A DNA stretch of 13,869 nt from positions 1 to 13,869 of the forward strand of contig JAGWPI010000044.1 in the NCBI GenBank assembly GCA_028877005.1, read 5' to 3'. The notes beneath the pieces were generated by a model, which worked only from the letters and a program-made list of their open reading frames with translations, did no database searches and was not told the DNA's origin. The position numbers and the translations under genes were made by a program. The DNA is from Bacteroidota bacterium (GTDB taxonomy: Bacteria > Bacteroidota > Bacteroidia > Chitinophagales > Chitinophagaceae). Below, in pieces: positions 1 through 8,396 of the stretch. Position 1 is the first letter of the stretch. Each line of letters begins with the position of its first letter.

Positions 1-179
1 AAGTTTTCAAAGATAAGTGAATAATACTGGTATGGTCAAGTTTTTGAATGGGCTTTTTTTATTACAAAATATGTGATTTAACAAGTTTTTTTGTTTTGGC
101 TGCTGCTATGTTTTGTAACCTTGCGTTGTAAATGTTTCGATTATATGGCAAGCATGCATATTTGCAAATGTTGTAGCTG

Positions 180-187
180 TATATTTG
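180..187 (+). promoter_or_regulatory. Candidate -7 element for the DUF4270/OMP unit
   Basis: TATATTTG matches the Bacteroidota -7 consensus TAnnTTTG exactly. A TTTG at 161-164 lies 15 bp upstream, slightly closer than the usual 17-23 bp for the -33 TTG. If used, transcription would start near 193 and leave a leader of roughly 100 nt that contains the palindromes at 244-263. Such 8-mers arise by chance in AT-rich DNA, so this is tentative. Confidence 0.35.
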
Positions 188-250
188 TAAATTATGTACA
201 CTGCTAACAAGTTGATAACAGCGTATACATGAATATTGTAATCAAAAACC

Positions 251-263
251 GGTTTTTAAAACC
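251..263. repeat. GGTTTTTAAAACC near-palindrome, copy 1
   Basis: The sequence GGTTTT-T-AAAACC lies 27 bp before the DUF4270 start codon and overlaps the perfect palindrome AAAAACCGGTTTTT at 244-257. An almost identical element, with one extra T, occurs just after the stop of the second gene of the unit (2943-2956). In this AT-rich background the GG/CC ends make the pair noticeable. Whether it is an operator, an RNA hairpin or chance is unknown. Confidence 0.4.
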
Positions 264-290
264 CTTTTAATTGAGATAAGACCATACATA

Positions 291-1661
291 ATGCTTAAGA
301 AACTACTTTTTTTATTTTTTATCCTTGCTTCTCTTTTTTTATTGAATGCCTGCAAAAGGGCAGATATTAACTTTAGTAGTCAGTTATTAGATAATACACT
401 TACGCAAATTATCATGACTGATACTTTTAATACAGAACTTTCTACCGTTTATATCGATTCATTTTCTACCGGTTCTACCGGTGTTACTGTGTTTGGTGGT
501 TATAATGATCCATATTTTGGTAGATTAGATGCACAAACCTTTTATGAAATAGCCCCTCCTACCACTAAAGCTACAGATTATGTAAAATCTATTTATGATT
601 CATTGTATATAACCATGAAATTGAATAAGACATTTTATGGTGATACCACTAAACCCATTCAAATTCAGGTTTCACGGCTTTCAGAACCCATTATTCCACC
701 TTCATTTTACGGCGACCCGGGAAGCGTTTTATATAGCAAAAACAGCTTTGCAGTTTATCCCTCACCTTTAGGATCGCTAACTACCATTATTCGACCATCT
801 GTAGATGATTCTATACATATTAAATTAGATGATGCTTTAGGTCAGGAAATATTTAATAAAATAAAAACAGCCAGTTTAGATTTACAAAGTACTACCAATT
901 TTCTCAGTTATTTTTATGGTCTTCGTGTTTCGGCTAATTCAAATAGTGAGGCCGTATATACTTGTGCCGATTCAGCTACAGTTTATTTAGCTTATCATAA
1001 TCCTAATTTAAATAAAGATAGTGCCCGTTTGGCTTTTCCGTTGGTGAATCGAAACTTGCATTTTATTCATGTTACGGCAGATAGAACTGGAACATTTTTG
1101 CAAAATTTGGGCGGATTAAATCAACCCGGGAAAGTAAATGTGATTAAAAGCACACAATCCGGGAATATGGCCTTCTCACAGCCTATTTCTAATACCATGA
1201 TTAAAATTCGTTTTCCTAATATTCAAGACATACAAAAGTTGCCTTATTATGCAAAATTTTTAAAGGCACAATTAATTGTTCGCCCTGTGGCTAATAGTTA
1301 TAGTCCATTGTATTATTTACCCCCTCAGTTAAGGCTTTCTACAACAACAATTTTAAATCAGTTAGGGCAAACTTTAACTTCAGTGGCGGCTCCCGGCACT
1401 GCAGCCGGTGTGCAGTATGGTAATTTGGTTACAGATTATTTTAATGGCAAAAGCTATTATACCTATGATTTAACGAACTATGTTAAAAGCATTTTGGCCG
1501 ATCCTGAGTATCCCTACTATCAATCCGGTTTATTGCTTACACCACCTAATCCGGCATTTCAATCACAATTTGCCCGATTAGTTGCCGGCGATCGATTTTA
1601 TCCGAATATTAATTGTCAAATTGAGTTAGACCTTTATTACGCATCTGTAAAATCATACTAA
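291..1661 (+). CDS. DUF4270 family lipoprotein
   Basis: This is a 456-residue predicted lipoprotein. The N-terminus has two lysines, a hydrophobic core and the lipobox L18-N19-A20-C21, so Cys21 should be lipidated and the protein anchored to the inner or outer membrane. Residues after the cysteine (KRAD) are only loosely like the charged export signals of Bacteroidota surface lipoproteins. The segment at about 45-87, including GGYNDPYFGRLDA (69-81), is the typical start of DUF4270 proteins, and the length fits that family. DUF4270 proteins are widespread in Bacteroidota and have no established biochemical role. The stop is followed after 9 bp by the start of a beta-barrel gene, so the two are probably co-transcribed and may act together at the outer membrane, which is an inference. 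The ATG at 291 is chosen because it gives a complete signal peptide. Confidence 0.85.
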   Translation: MLKKLLFLFFILASLFLLNACKRADINFSSQLLDNTLTQIIMTDTFNTELSTVYIDSFSTGSTGVTVFGGYNDPYFGRLDAQTFYEIAPPTTKATDYVKSIYDSLYITMKLNKTFYGDTTKPIQIQVSRLSEPIIPPSFYGDPGSVLYSKNSFAVYPSPLGSLTTIIRPSVDDSIHIKLDDALGQEIFNKIKTASLDLQSTTNFLSYFYGLRVSANSNSEAVYTCADSATVYLAYHNPNLNKDSARLAFPLVNRNLHFIHVTADRTGTFLQNLGGLNQPGKVNVIKSTQSGNMAFSQPISNTMIKIRFPNIQDIQKLPYYAKFLKAQLIVRPVANSYSPLYYLPPQLRLSTTTILNQLGQTLTSVAAPGTAAGVQYGNLVTDYFNGKSYYTYDLTNYVKSILADPEYPYYQSGLLLTPPNPAFQSQFARLVAGDRFYPNINCQIELDLYYASVKSY

Positions 1662-1670
1662 TTTCTTAGA

Positions 1671-2936
1671 ATGAAGAAAATTGAACTATATATACTCCTT
1701 GTAATTGCTTTAGTAGCATTTTGCAATACATCCTTTGCTCAAAACAATAATTCTCCTTACTCTATTATAGGTATTGGTGATTTGGAGCAGAGTTATTTAG
1801 ATCGTACTTCCGGAATGGGGCATGCAGGCGTAGCACTTTCAGGAAATAGAACCATGTATATGGCAAATCCTGCATCATTGAGTATGTTAGATGAGCATTT
1901 TTTTAATTTTGAAATTGCGGCCAGATATAGAGGGGTTTCTTACACTGGCCAACCTATTGATTTGGTAAACAACAATCAAAGTGCCGATATTCAATTTAAA
2001 AGAATAGCTATGGCCATAAAAGTGAAACCTAAATGGGCCATAGGTTTTGGCTTAATGCCTTTTAGTACGGCTAACTATTCTTTTTATGCCAATAAAGTAA
2101 TTCAAGGTACACAACAAACATTTCCTGCTTATTATACAGGAACGGGTAGTACCAACTTATTTTATATTACCAATAGTTATAAATTTTCCGATCATTTTTC
2201 AGTTGGCTTGCAAGCATCTTATTTATTTGGTCAATTGGGGCAAACAGAAACTATTTCCGGAACAGGGTTAGATAGTAATTTGGTTACTACTAAAAATACT
2301 TATCTCAATAATCCCTATTTAAAATTAGGATTGCAGTATCGTACTAAAATAACTAAAAATGTAAAAGTTGCATTAGGTGCTTCCGGCTCATTACAAACCA
2401 AATTAAATAGTTTAACTTCTTTAAATGTAACGGATGGAACAACAACTTTAATTGATAACCCGCAATATAATATTGGTACTTTTACTTTACCTAATATGTA
2501 TACCGCCGGTATTGCTGTTACCTATAAAGACAATTACACATTTGCTGCAGATTATACTTATCAAAATTGGCAACAATTAAATTATAGTGGTTTATCTTAT
2601 AATTTGGTCAATAGTAATAGGGTAAATGTGGGCTTTGAATACAGCAAAAAAGCTAAATTCAGAGATATTACTGCCGAAAAAAGTTTTTATCAGGCAGGCT
2701 TTTTTTATGGTAAATCTTATGTAAATATTTCCGGCCAGCAAATAGATAATATTGGTGGTACTATTGGTACAGGCTTTAATGCTTTACGGAGTACACTTTC
2801 TGTTCAGGTAAATCTAGAAGGCGGCGTTCGTGGAACAACCATAAATGGATTGGTTAAAGAAAATTACCTACAAGTAACCTTTATTTTGGGCTTTCGAGAA
2901 TTTTGGTTGCCCCGTCATTTTAGAAGATATGACTAA
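1671..2936 (+). CDS. Outer-membrane beta-barrel protein
   Basis: This 421-residue protein starts with a Sec signal peptide (hydrophobic core about 6-17, likely cleavage after SFA at residue 23 before QNNN). The mature N-terminus NSPYSIIGIGDLE followed by a SGMGHAGVAL and ANPASL pattern is characteristic of a Bacteroidota outer-membrane family resembling FadL/PorV-type barrels. The rest alternates short polar and aromatic/hydrophobic strands, and the C-terminus ends in a strand-like segment and a basic tail (LPRHFRRYD) seen in that family. The cargo or partner is not known. It lies 9 bp after the DUF4270 lipoprotein gene on the same strand, which suggests an operon and perhaps a lipoprotein-barrel pair. 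The assignment as an outer-membrane barrel is firm; any transport role is speculative. Confidence 0.8.
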   Translation: MKKIELYILLVIALVAFCNTSFAQNNNSPYSIIGIGDLEQSYLDRTSGMGHAGVALSGNRTMYMANPASLSMLDEHFFNFEIAARYRGVSYTGQPIDLVNNNQSADIQFKRIAMAIKVKPKWAIGFGLMPFSTANYSFYANKVIQGTQQTFPAYYTGTGSTNLFYITNSYKFSDHFSVGLQASYLFGQLGQTETISGTGLDSNLVTTKNTYLNNPYLKLGLQYRTKITKNVKVALGASGSLQTKLNSLTSLNVTDGTTTLIDNPQYNIGTFTLPNMYTAGIAVTYKDNYTFAADYTYQNWQQLNYSGLSYNLVNSNRVNVGFEYSKKAKFRDITAEKSFYQAGFFYGKSYVNISGQQIDNIGGTIGTGFNALRSTLSVQVNLEGGVRGTTINGLVKENYLQVTFILGFREFWLPRHFRRYD

Positions 2937-2942
2937 ACAAAT

Positions 2943-2956
2943 GGTTTTTTAAAACC
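2943..2956. repeat. GGTTTTTTAAAACC palindrome, copy 2 (possible terminator)
   Basis: This perfect 14-bp palindrome starts 6 bp after the stop of the beta-barrel gene and is followed by a pyrimidine-rich TTCTTTCC. The stem is 6 bp with at most a TT loop, so it is a poor hairpin, but its position suits a weak terminator of the upstream unit. It differs by one T from the element at 251-263. Confidence 0.35.
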
Positions 2957-3044
2957 TTCTTTCCTAAAATATTGGTATTTTCATTGATTGATATAGCAAT
3001 ATGCTAAAGTGCATATTATTGTTAAATGCTATAAATTTTTCTTC

Positions 3045-4262
3045 ATGAAATACTCAATGCTTTGCTCCTTTTTTCTTTTTGTTCTCTCAGCATGCAGCCA
3101 ATCATCACAAAACAATGTACCTGTACAAAATACTTCATTTAAAAAAGATACTATTTGCTGGGGTAAAACTACCGGTAAACTGCCGGCATTATTATATGGC
3201 GAAGGTGCTGATCGTTTAGGAGGTGCCACCATGGGGTATATAGATACTGGTGTTGTATGTAAAATAATTGGTCAGGTTAAAAAATTTTATCAAGTACAGT
3301 TATCACAATACCATTACGCATTTATGGATACTGCAATGATACTTCGCGATACAGCCATATCTATTAAAGAGCCTATATTAAGTGGCTCATGGAAAGCATG
3401 GGGTACAGATAGTTGTTATGATATAGTAACCATTCACTTAAGTCAAAAAGTACCTTATACTTCAAATATGGAAGTAAACCCTTCTGCCATTAAAATTAAA
3501 TTGTATGGTGTGCAAAGTAATACTAACTGGATTACACAATTACAATCACTAAAAGAAATAAAAAACTTATACTACCATCAAATTGAGAATGATGTGTTAG
3601 AAGTTGTAATACAACTAAAACATGCACAACATTGGGGGTATAGTATTAACTATGAAGGTACCAAGTTAATGGTAAAAGTAAAACGTCAGCCCAATCTCGA
3701 CGGTTTATCTCATTTAACTTTTGCAATAGATGCAGGCCATGGCGGAACCAATCAGGGCGCCAGCGGAAATGTGTATGGGTTAGTAGAAAAAGATTATACT
3801 TTGTTATTTGCTAAAGAATTGGAAAAACAATTAAAACTAGCACATGCAAAAGTAATTATGACTAGAACAAAGGATACCACTTTTGATAATAAAGACCGCA
3901 TTTTATTTCTACAACAAAAAAATCCGGATGTGCTCATTAGTTTGCACCTTAATTCAGCCGATGATATTAATATAAATGGTGTTAGCACTTATTATAAACA
4001 CATTGGCTTTAGGCCATTAACGCAGTTTATATTAAAAAGAATTACAGCTATAAAAATGAATGAATTTGGGAATGTGGGCAGCTTTAATTTTGCTTTGAAT
4101 GCACCAACTGATTTTGTAAACTGTTTGGTAGAAATTGCCTTTTTAAGCAATAAAGTAGATGAAGCTAAAATAAAAAGCCCAGCTTTTAGAACTTTAATAG
4201 CCAAACAAATTGTTTTAGGGGTAAAAGATTGGATACAATATGTTACCAACGAAAAAAATTAA
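3045..4262 (+). CDS. Lipoprotein N-acetylmuramoyl-L-alanine amidase (Amidase_3)
   Basis: This predicted 405-residue zinc amidase cleaves the bond between N-acetylmuramic acid and L-alanine in peptidoglycan. The ATG at 3045 is preferred over an in-frame GTG at 3009 because it gives a clean lipoprotein signal with lipobox L14-S15-A16-C17. After the cysteine comes a low-complexity linker, an SH3b-like segment (about 45-100), an AMIN-like beta region (about 115-215), and the Amidase_3 catalytic domain (about 223-400). Zinc ligands are visible as H232 in DAGHGG, E248 in GLVEKD and H301 in SLHLNS; the catalytic glutamate is E363 in CLVEIAFLSN. All key residues are present, so it should be active in the periplasm, tethered to a membrane. 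It follows the OMP gene by 108 bp and converges with the patatin gene, with 7 bp between stops. No exact TAnnTTTG site was found in its upstream gap. Confidence 0.9.
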   Translation: MKYSMLCSFFLFVLSACSQSSQNNVPVQNTSFKKDTICWGKTTGKLPALLYGEGADRLGGATMGYIDTGVVCKIIGQVKKFYQVQLSQYHYAFMDTAMILRDTAISIKEPILSGSWKAWGTDSCYDIVTIHLSQKVPYTSNMEVNPSAIKIKLYGVQSNTNWITQLQSLKEIKNLYYHQIENDVLEVVIQLKHAQHWGYSINYEGTKLMVKVKRQPNLDGLSHLTFAIDAGHGGTNQGASGNVYGLVEKDYTLLFAKELEKQLKLAHAKVIMTRTKDTTFDNKDRILFLQQKNPDVLISLHLNSADDININGVSTYYKHIGFRPLTQFILKRITAIKMNEFGNVGSFNFALNAPTDFVNCLVEIAFLSNKVDEAKIKSPAFRTLIAKQIVLGVKDWIQYVTNEKN

Positions 4263-4269
4263 AGAAATA

Positions 4270-6522
4270 CTATTGCAAATTGCGACTTTCTTTTAATAAA
4301 AAATGAAGTGCTTGCAAGTTTACTTTGTTATAAAACGCATCCATTACACTCTTTTTTTCTGCTGCTGTTAAGTGAAAGTTAAGCGTGGCAGCTGCATCTT
4401 TTTTGGAGGCTAGGTATTGAAATGAAATGGTATAAAAATGTGATCCATAACCATCAGCAAAATAGTTTAATGCATCGTGTTGATAATAATCTTGTAATCT
4501 AAACCAATTATATTGCAGCAGTAGTAGTGGTTTGGTTAGTAAACTCATTAAGCTGGTATTATCATAAGGGTTTTCCCAATCATCAATACTTCTGTCTCTT
4601 AGTTGAATAATCACCACTTTTCTGGTATTTTCTTTCAACCAATCCTTAAACACATCTAAAAAGCGGAGTGTTAATTCTTGCCCAAAATTATCTCTAAGAC
4701 CTGCATCCATTACATCTATAATGGGTGTAGAAGGTAACCATACATTGGGCAATACAAAGGGGAATGTGGCATTCATTCTTAATGCTGATAAAATACGTAA
4801 ACTATCACTATTCTGTTGTTTAAAATAGCTATTAAAATCAATTGCATCTGAATCATATGCTGTTAAATGCGAAGAGTCTGGTACGGGGCGCATTAAAAAG
4901 CGGGCAGGATGTGTAGCCATTATCATACTTCTGGCATCTCTGCTAATAGTAGCATTAAAAAACATAATGGGTATATCTGCATTTGCTTCAGGTGCTGCGT
5001 AAGCATAAATATTCTTGTTTAAATAACCATGTGTATTTTCATTAAGTTTTTCCTCAAAAGCATAACCACGGTCTTTAATATATTCAAACCCTTCATAATT
5101 AAATTTCTGAACGGGGCCAATAATATCGCGGGTTACAAAAGAAGAAAAAAGTGGATTTAGTAAGTCCTTTGCAATATCATTTACATATTTTGAGTCATGT
5201 AATGATATGTTTTTATTTCCAAGTAATTTTTGATAATATAATTCTCTAAAATAAGCGGCACCTAATAAACCCCCTGAAGCGCCATTAATAAATAAGGTGT
5301 GTTGTAAAAGATGACCATGTAATGCACTGTCTAATTTTTGCATGGTATTCATGGTAAATACTGCGCTTCTTAATCCACCGCCGCTAGTATTAATAATGTA
5401 CATAATGGGTTTTTCTTCGGCCTGCTTTGCCTTCCACTTGTTTAAAATAGATAAATAGTAAGCCTTATCGGCCCAAATATTACTATCAGAGGCTAATTGT
5501 TTAATAGCTGCTGCATTATATTGGGGTCGTTCTGTTTTGTTGTCATAGTTTAATCCGTAGGCTTTATTTCTAGGATCAATTATACCTGCTTGGTACAAAT
5601 AATTTAAAAGTAAATAAATAAGGATAATGAGCGGTATACTCCAACTTCTAAAAAATAAAGATACTGCCCCCGATACAGCAATTAATACGGCAAATAATAC
5701 AGATATGCTGGCTGCTGCAGGTATTTGAAACAAGCGGGTGTCGGCACTAAATCCTAATATAATTAAAAAAATAAATGCTATTAAGATGGCAATAACGGCA
5801 GCAATATGGTGTTTAGAAAACACATCGTCTAAAAAAGACTCATTATAATGTCTAATATCTCTTGGCCTGCGTAATTTAAAACTGGCACTTAAAAACCAGT
5901 CGACCCGTATTTCTGATTTACTTTGCGGCAATGGATTATCGTTGATAATAGTATTATACCGCTTATTTGCATCTGCTATTCCTTTTTTTAAAGTGTAATA
6001 AATGGTTTTATCTGCACTAAAAAAATAAACAAATGCAAATAAAATAGATAAAAATAATCCTCCGGTAAAACCTGCAGCAGAAAATAATGTTTCACTTAAG
6101 CTTTGTAATTGTTGTTGTTGGGCAAATTGTAATCCTTTAATAAAATAAAAAATTAAAAAAAGCAGGGGCAGTACGGAGTTATTAATGCAATATTTCAAAA
6201 ATGGGGAAGCAGTGGTAGCTAAAAATTTCACATATCGGGCATTTAAAATAAAAGTAGTTATGTTCCAACTCATAATAAAAATACCTATAGCAAAACCAAC
6301 TATTGCGGAACTAATAGGGTTTACTTTATCAAAATATTCGGGCGCCAAATAAAGTGAGTTGGCGCCAAAATTCTCCATAAAATAACCGGCTATGGTTGCA
6401 AATAAAATATACCAGAATACAAGCAATATCTGATACTTCCTAAAATGCAATAAAAAAAGCTGCACAGGTAATGAGTACCAAGTGCCTGTTAAATATTTTT
6501 TCATTTGGTTGTTTATAAGCAT
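4270..6522 (-). CDS. Patatin-like phospholipase with multi-helix membrane domain
   Basis: This 750-residue protein has two parts. Residues 1-315 hold about seven hydrophobic helices (near 31-48, 70-93, 116-131, 150-169, 239-259, 268-291 and 295-312), with a hydrophilic loop at 171-237. Residues 371-750 form a patatin-type lipid acyl hydrolase: the oxyanion-hole GGG at 381-383 followed by LR, the nucleophile motif G-A-S416-G-G, and the catalytic Asp606 in an Asp-Ala-Gly motif that replaces the usual Asp-Gly-Gly. The Ser-Asp dyad is intact, so hydrolase activity is likely, but the substrate is unknown. Patatins are usually soluble, so the large membrane part suggests action on lipids of its own membrane. 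An alternative start is Met7 (6504). The stop is TAG. It lies 120 bp downstream of the heme A synthase gene on the same strand, probably as a separate transcript given the candidate terminator between them. Confidence 0.88.
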   Translation of the reverse strand: MLINNQMKKYLTGTWYSLPVQLFLLHFRKYQILLVFWYILFATIAGYFMENFGANSLYLAPEYFDKVNPISSAIVGFAIGIFIMSWNITTFILNARYVKFLATTASPFLKYCINNSVLPLLFLIFYFIKGLQFAQQQQLQSLSETLFSAAGFTGGLFLSILFAFVYFFSADKTIYYTLKKGIADANKRYNTIINDNPLPQSKSEIRVDWFLSASFKLRRPRDIRHYNESFLDDVFSKHHIAAVIAILIAFIFLIILGFSADTRLFQIPAAASISVLFAVLIAVSGAVSLFFRSWSIPLIILIYLLLNYLYQAGIIDPRNKAYGLNYDNKTERPQYNAAAIKQLASDSNIWADKAYYLSILNKWKAKQAEEKPIMYIINTSGGGLRSAVFTMNTMQKLDSALHGHLLQHTLFINGASGGLLGAAYFRELYYQKLLGNKNISLHDSKYVNDIAKDLLNPLFSSFVTRDIIGPVQKFNYEGFEYIKDRGYAFEEKLNENTHGYLNKNIYAYAAPEANADIPIMFFNATISRDARSMIMATHPARFLMRPVPDSSHLTAYDSDAIDFNSYFKQQNSDSLRILSALRMNATFPFVLPNVWLPSTPIIDVMDAGLRDNFGQELTLRFLDVFKDWLKENTRKVVIIQLRDRSIDDWENPYDNTSLMSLLTKPLLLLQYNWFRLQDYYQHDALNYFADGYGSHFYTISFQYLASKKDAAATLNFHLTAAEKKSVMDAFYNKVNLQALHFLLKESRNLQ

Positions 6523-6627
6523 GGTTTATTTAATAAAAGCTTTTTACTTTTTTATATTTAATGCTTAGCTTCTATTAAAAAGGATATGGCTTATAAAGTT
6601 AATAGCATTCAGTAGAAATAAAAAATT

Positions 6628-6653
6628 CAGCAGGTTAATTCATTAACCAACTG
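6628..6653 (-). terminator. Candidate terminator downstream of heme A synthase
   Basis: Read on the minus strand, GGTTAAT-GA-ATTAACC forms a 7-bp stem that overlaps the heme A synthase stop codon. The stem extends through a small internal loop by CAG/CTG pairing and is followed by AATTTTTTATTT. The hairpin with a U-rich tail fits intrinsic termination of the heme A synthase transcript before the patatin gene. Confidence 0.45.
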
Positions 6654-7704
6654 CCTTGTTGAATTTAAGTAAATATGCATTGGTAATCATGGATAATAGT
6701 AGTAGCATACCTATTACTTGGTGTATTTCTGCCAGCCATTCAAACAAACCAAATTTACCTAATATTATACCGGGGCTAGCTAATACAGCTGCAATGCCAA
6801 GTAATACTTGGGCAATTACTAAGGCTACAGATAATTTTTTGGTGGTATTAAACCAATTAGATTGCTTGTTTTGGGAGGCTTTGGCATACCATATTATGAT
6901 GAACAGCAGTAAAACATAAGCCAAAGTGCGGTGTATAAAGTGAATGGTAATTTTATTAAAGAATAAATTTTGTTCTATACTTTCTTTTCCAAATGCATCG
7001 GGCAACCACATACCATTAATTGTTGGCCAAGTTGGTGCTGCACTAGCTGCTTTTAGGCCTGCCATAAATGCCCCATATGTTATTTGAATAAAGAGTAGCA
7101 CAATAATAAAAACAGTAAGCTTTTTAAGTGAAGCATGTACAATTTTTTGGTTTTGTGGTACCCGTATCATTAAAGCAAATAAAAGTGTATAAGCAATTAA
7201 AATCATGGCTGCAACAAAATGTACAGCCAGTTTTATATGGCTTACATATAAATTCTCATCGTTTAAACCGCTTTTTACCATAATCCATCCAATGAGGCCC
7301 TGAAAGCCACCCAGTATAAACAAACCAATTAATGGTTGTATCATCCAATTTTTAATATGTTTTTTGATAATGAAATAAATAAACGGAATTAAAAATACAA
7401 TGCCAATGCTTCTAGCCCATAAACGATGAAACCATTCCCAAAAGAAGATGTGCTTAAAATCGCTAAGTGTAAAGTTGAAATTCATGTATTTAAACTGTGC
7501 AATTTGTTGGTATTGTTGAAATGCCTGCTGCCATTGTTTATTATTTAATGGCGGTAATACTCCCATAATTGGATCCCATTCTGTAATAGATAACCCGGAA
7601 CCTGTTAAACGGGTTACACCTCCTAAAATTACCTGTACAATTAGCATGGCCACACCCAAAAACAACCAGTTAGATACCAACATGCGCGACTTTTCTTCCT
7701 GCAT
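6643..7704 (-). CDS. ctaA: Heme A synthase, COX15/CtaA family
   Basis: This 353-residue integral membrane protein oxidises the C8 methyl group of heme O to the formyl group of heme A, needed by aa3-type cytochrome oxidases. About eight membrane helices are visible (near 12-30, 98-114, 122-142, 158-180, 194-215, 252-273, 290-310 and 326-345). Family hallmarks include GGVTRLTGSGLSITEWDP (28-45), the E90-x-x-H93-R motif in WEWFHRLWAR, H156 and H162 in SHIKLAVH, H255 and H258 in IHFIHR, and H328 in AEIHQ, which supply the heme-ligating histidines. The opening and overall pattern resemble the COX15 branch more than the Bacillus CtaA branch. No other cytochrome oxidase gene is adjacent. A promoter-like TACCTTTG lies about 31 bp upstream of the ATG. 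Presence of the gene implies aerobic respiration with a heme A oxidase. Confidence 0.95.
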   Translation of the reverse strand: MQEEKSRMLVSNWLFLGVAMLIVQVILGGVTRLTGSGLSITEWDPIMGVLPPLNNKQWQQAFQQYQQIAQFKYMNFNFTLSDFKHIFFWEWFHRLWARSIGIVFLIPFIYFIIKKHIKNWMIQPLIGLFILGGFQGLIGWIMVKSGLNDENLYVSHIKLAVHFVAAMILIAYTLLFALMIRVPQNQKIVHASLKKLTVFIIVLLFIQITYGAFMAGLKAASAAPTWPTINGMWLPDAFGKESIEQNLFFNKITIHFIHRTLAYVLLLFIIIWYAKASQNKQSNWFNTTKKLSVALVIAQVLLGIAAVLASPGIILGKFGLFEWLAEIHQVIGMLLLLSMITNAYLLKFNKAVG

Positions 7705-7735
7705 AATTATTTTTTATTTTAAAAGTTGATTGACG

Positions 7736-7743
7736 CAAAGGTA
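7736..7743 (-). promoter_or_regulatory. Candidate -7 element for heme A synthase
   Basis: On the minus strand the sequence is TACCTTTG, an exact match to the Bacteroidota TAnnTTTG consensus. It ends 31 bp before the heme A synthase ATG, a suitable leader length. No clear TTG sits at the expected 17-23 bp upstream. Confidence 0.4.
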
Positions 7744-7812
7744 TTACCCAAGTAGAATTATTTATTTTTTGATGAAAAGAATTGCAATTTTGTTAAGTAA
7801 CCGGTGTACAAT

Positions 7813-8394
7813 ATGTTGCTAAATCGTTTTTCTAATCTTGCCCTGACAGAAGCCGGTTGCGATGAAGCCGGTAGGGGTTGTTATGCCGGCCCAGTTTGTG
7901 CAGCCGCTGTTATTTTACCTCCTCATTTTTTTCATCCCTTACTAAATGATAGTAAACAAGTTACTGTTGCTAACAGAAATGAATTGCGAGCTATAATTGA
8001 GCAATCGGCTTTGGCTTGGGCTGTAGCTATGGTAAGCCATGAAGAAATAGATACTATAAATATTTTACAAGCTACTTATTTGGCTATGCATCGGGCAATT
8101 GCACAACTTTCCCTACAACCCGATTTGTTATTGATTGATGGTAACCGTTTTAAACCCTACCCGGGTATACCGCATCAATGTATTGTAAAGGGCGATGGTA
8201 AATTTGCAGCTATTGCTGCTGCCAGCATTTTGGCTAAAACCCATCGTGATGCTTATATGCAGGCATTGCACCATCAATTTCCCCAATATAATTGGCAAAA
8301 AAATAAAGGCTATGGCACTGCAGAACATCGCAAAGCTATTATGCAATATGGATTATGTAAATATCATCGGCAAAGCTTTGCTATTGCACCTTAA
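7813..8394 (+). CDS. rnhB: Ribonuclease HII
   Basis: This 193-residue enzyme cuts the RNA strand of RNA:DNA hybrids and removes misincorporated ribonucleotides from DNA. The four acidic metal ligands of type 2 RNases H are present: D17 and E18 in GCDEAGRG, D109 in LLLIDGN, and D146 in ASILAKTHRD. Other family motifs are DSK (46-48), KGD (126-128), KGYGTAEH (165-172) and YHRQSF (184-189). The length is typical. The ATG at 7813 is preferred to a GTG at 7804 because the family usually begins close to the first motif. It is divergent from heme A synthase, and its stop lies 2 bp from the stop of the convergent YrdC-family gene. Confidence 0.95.
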   Translation: MLLNRFSNLALTEAGCDEAGRGCYAGPVCAAAVILPPHFFHPLLNDSKQVTVANRNELRAIIEQSALAWAVAMVSHEEIDTINILQATYLAMHRAIAQLSLQPDLLLIDGNRFKPYPGIPHQCIVKGDGKFAAIAAASILAKTHRDAYMQALHHQFPQYNWQKNKGYGTAEHRKAIMQYGLCKYHRQSFAIAP

Positions 8395-8396
8395 TA

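Larger units (their letters stand above)
1..290. other. AT-rich leader region without a recognisable gene
   Basis: No credible complete coding frame is visible on either strand. The first 24 bases read in frame 1 as KFSKISE followed by TAA, which could be the tail of an upstream gene, but frames 2 and 3 also close quickly, so this cannot be decided from the window. The stretch holds a candidate Bacteroidota -7 element (180-187), a perfect 14-bp palindrome AAAAACCGGTTTTT at 244-257, and the overlapping GGTTTTTAAAACC near-palindrome at 251-263. It therefore looks like the 5' regulatory region of the DUF4270 gene that starts at 291. Confidence 0.6.

Noticed and set aside
3009..3044. GTG start giving a 12-residue longer amidase
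   Set aside because: The extra residues precede a complete lipoprotein signal peptide that starts at the ATG at 3045.
6656..6919. Open frame opposite the heme A synthase gene
   Set aside because: It is fully antisense to a clear family member and has no recognisable domain; the same applies to the frames antisense to the amidase, YciO-like and korB genes.
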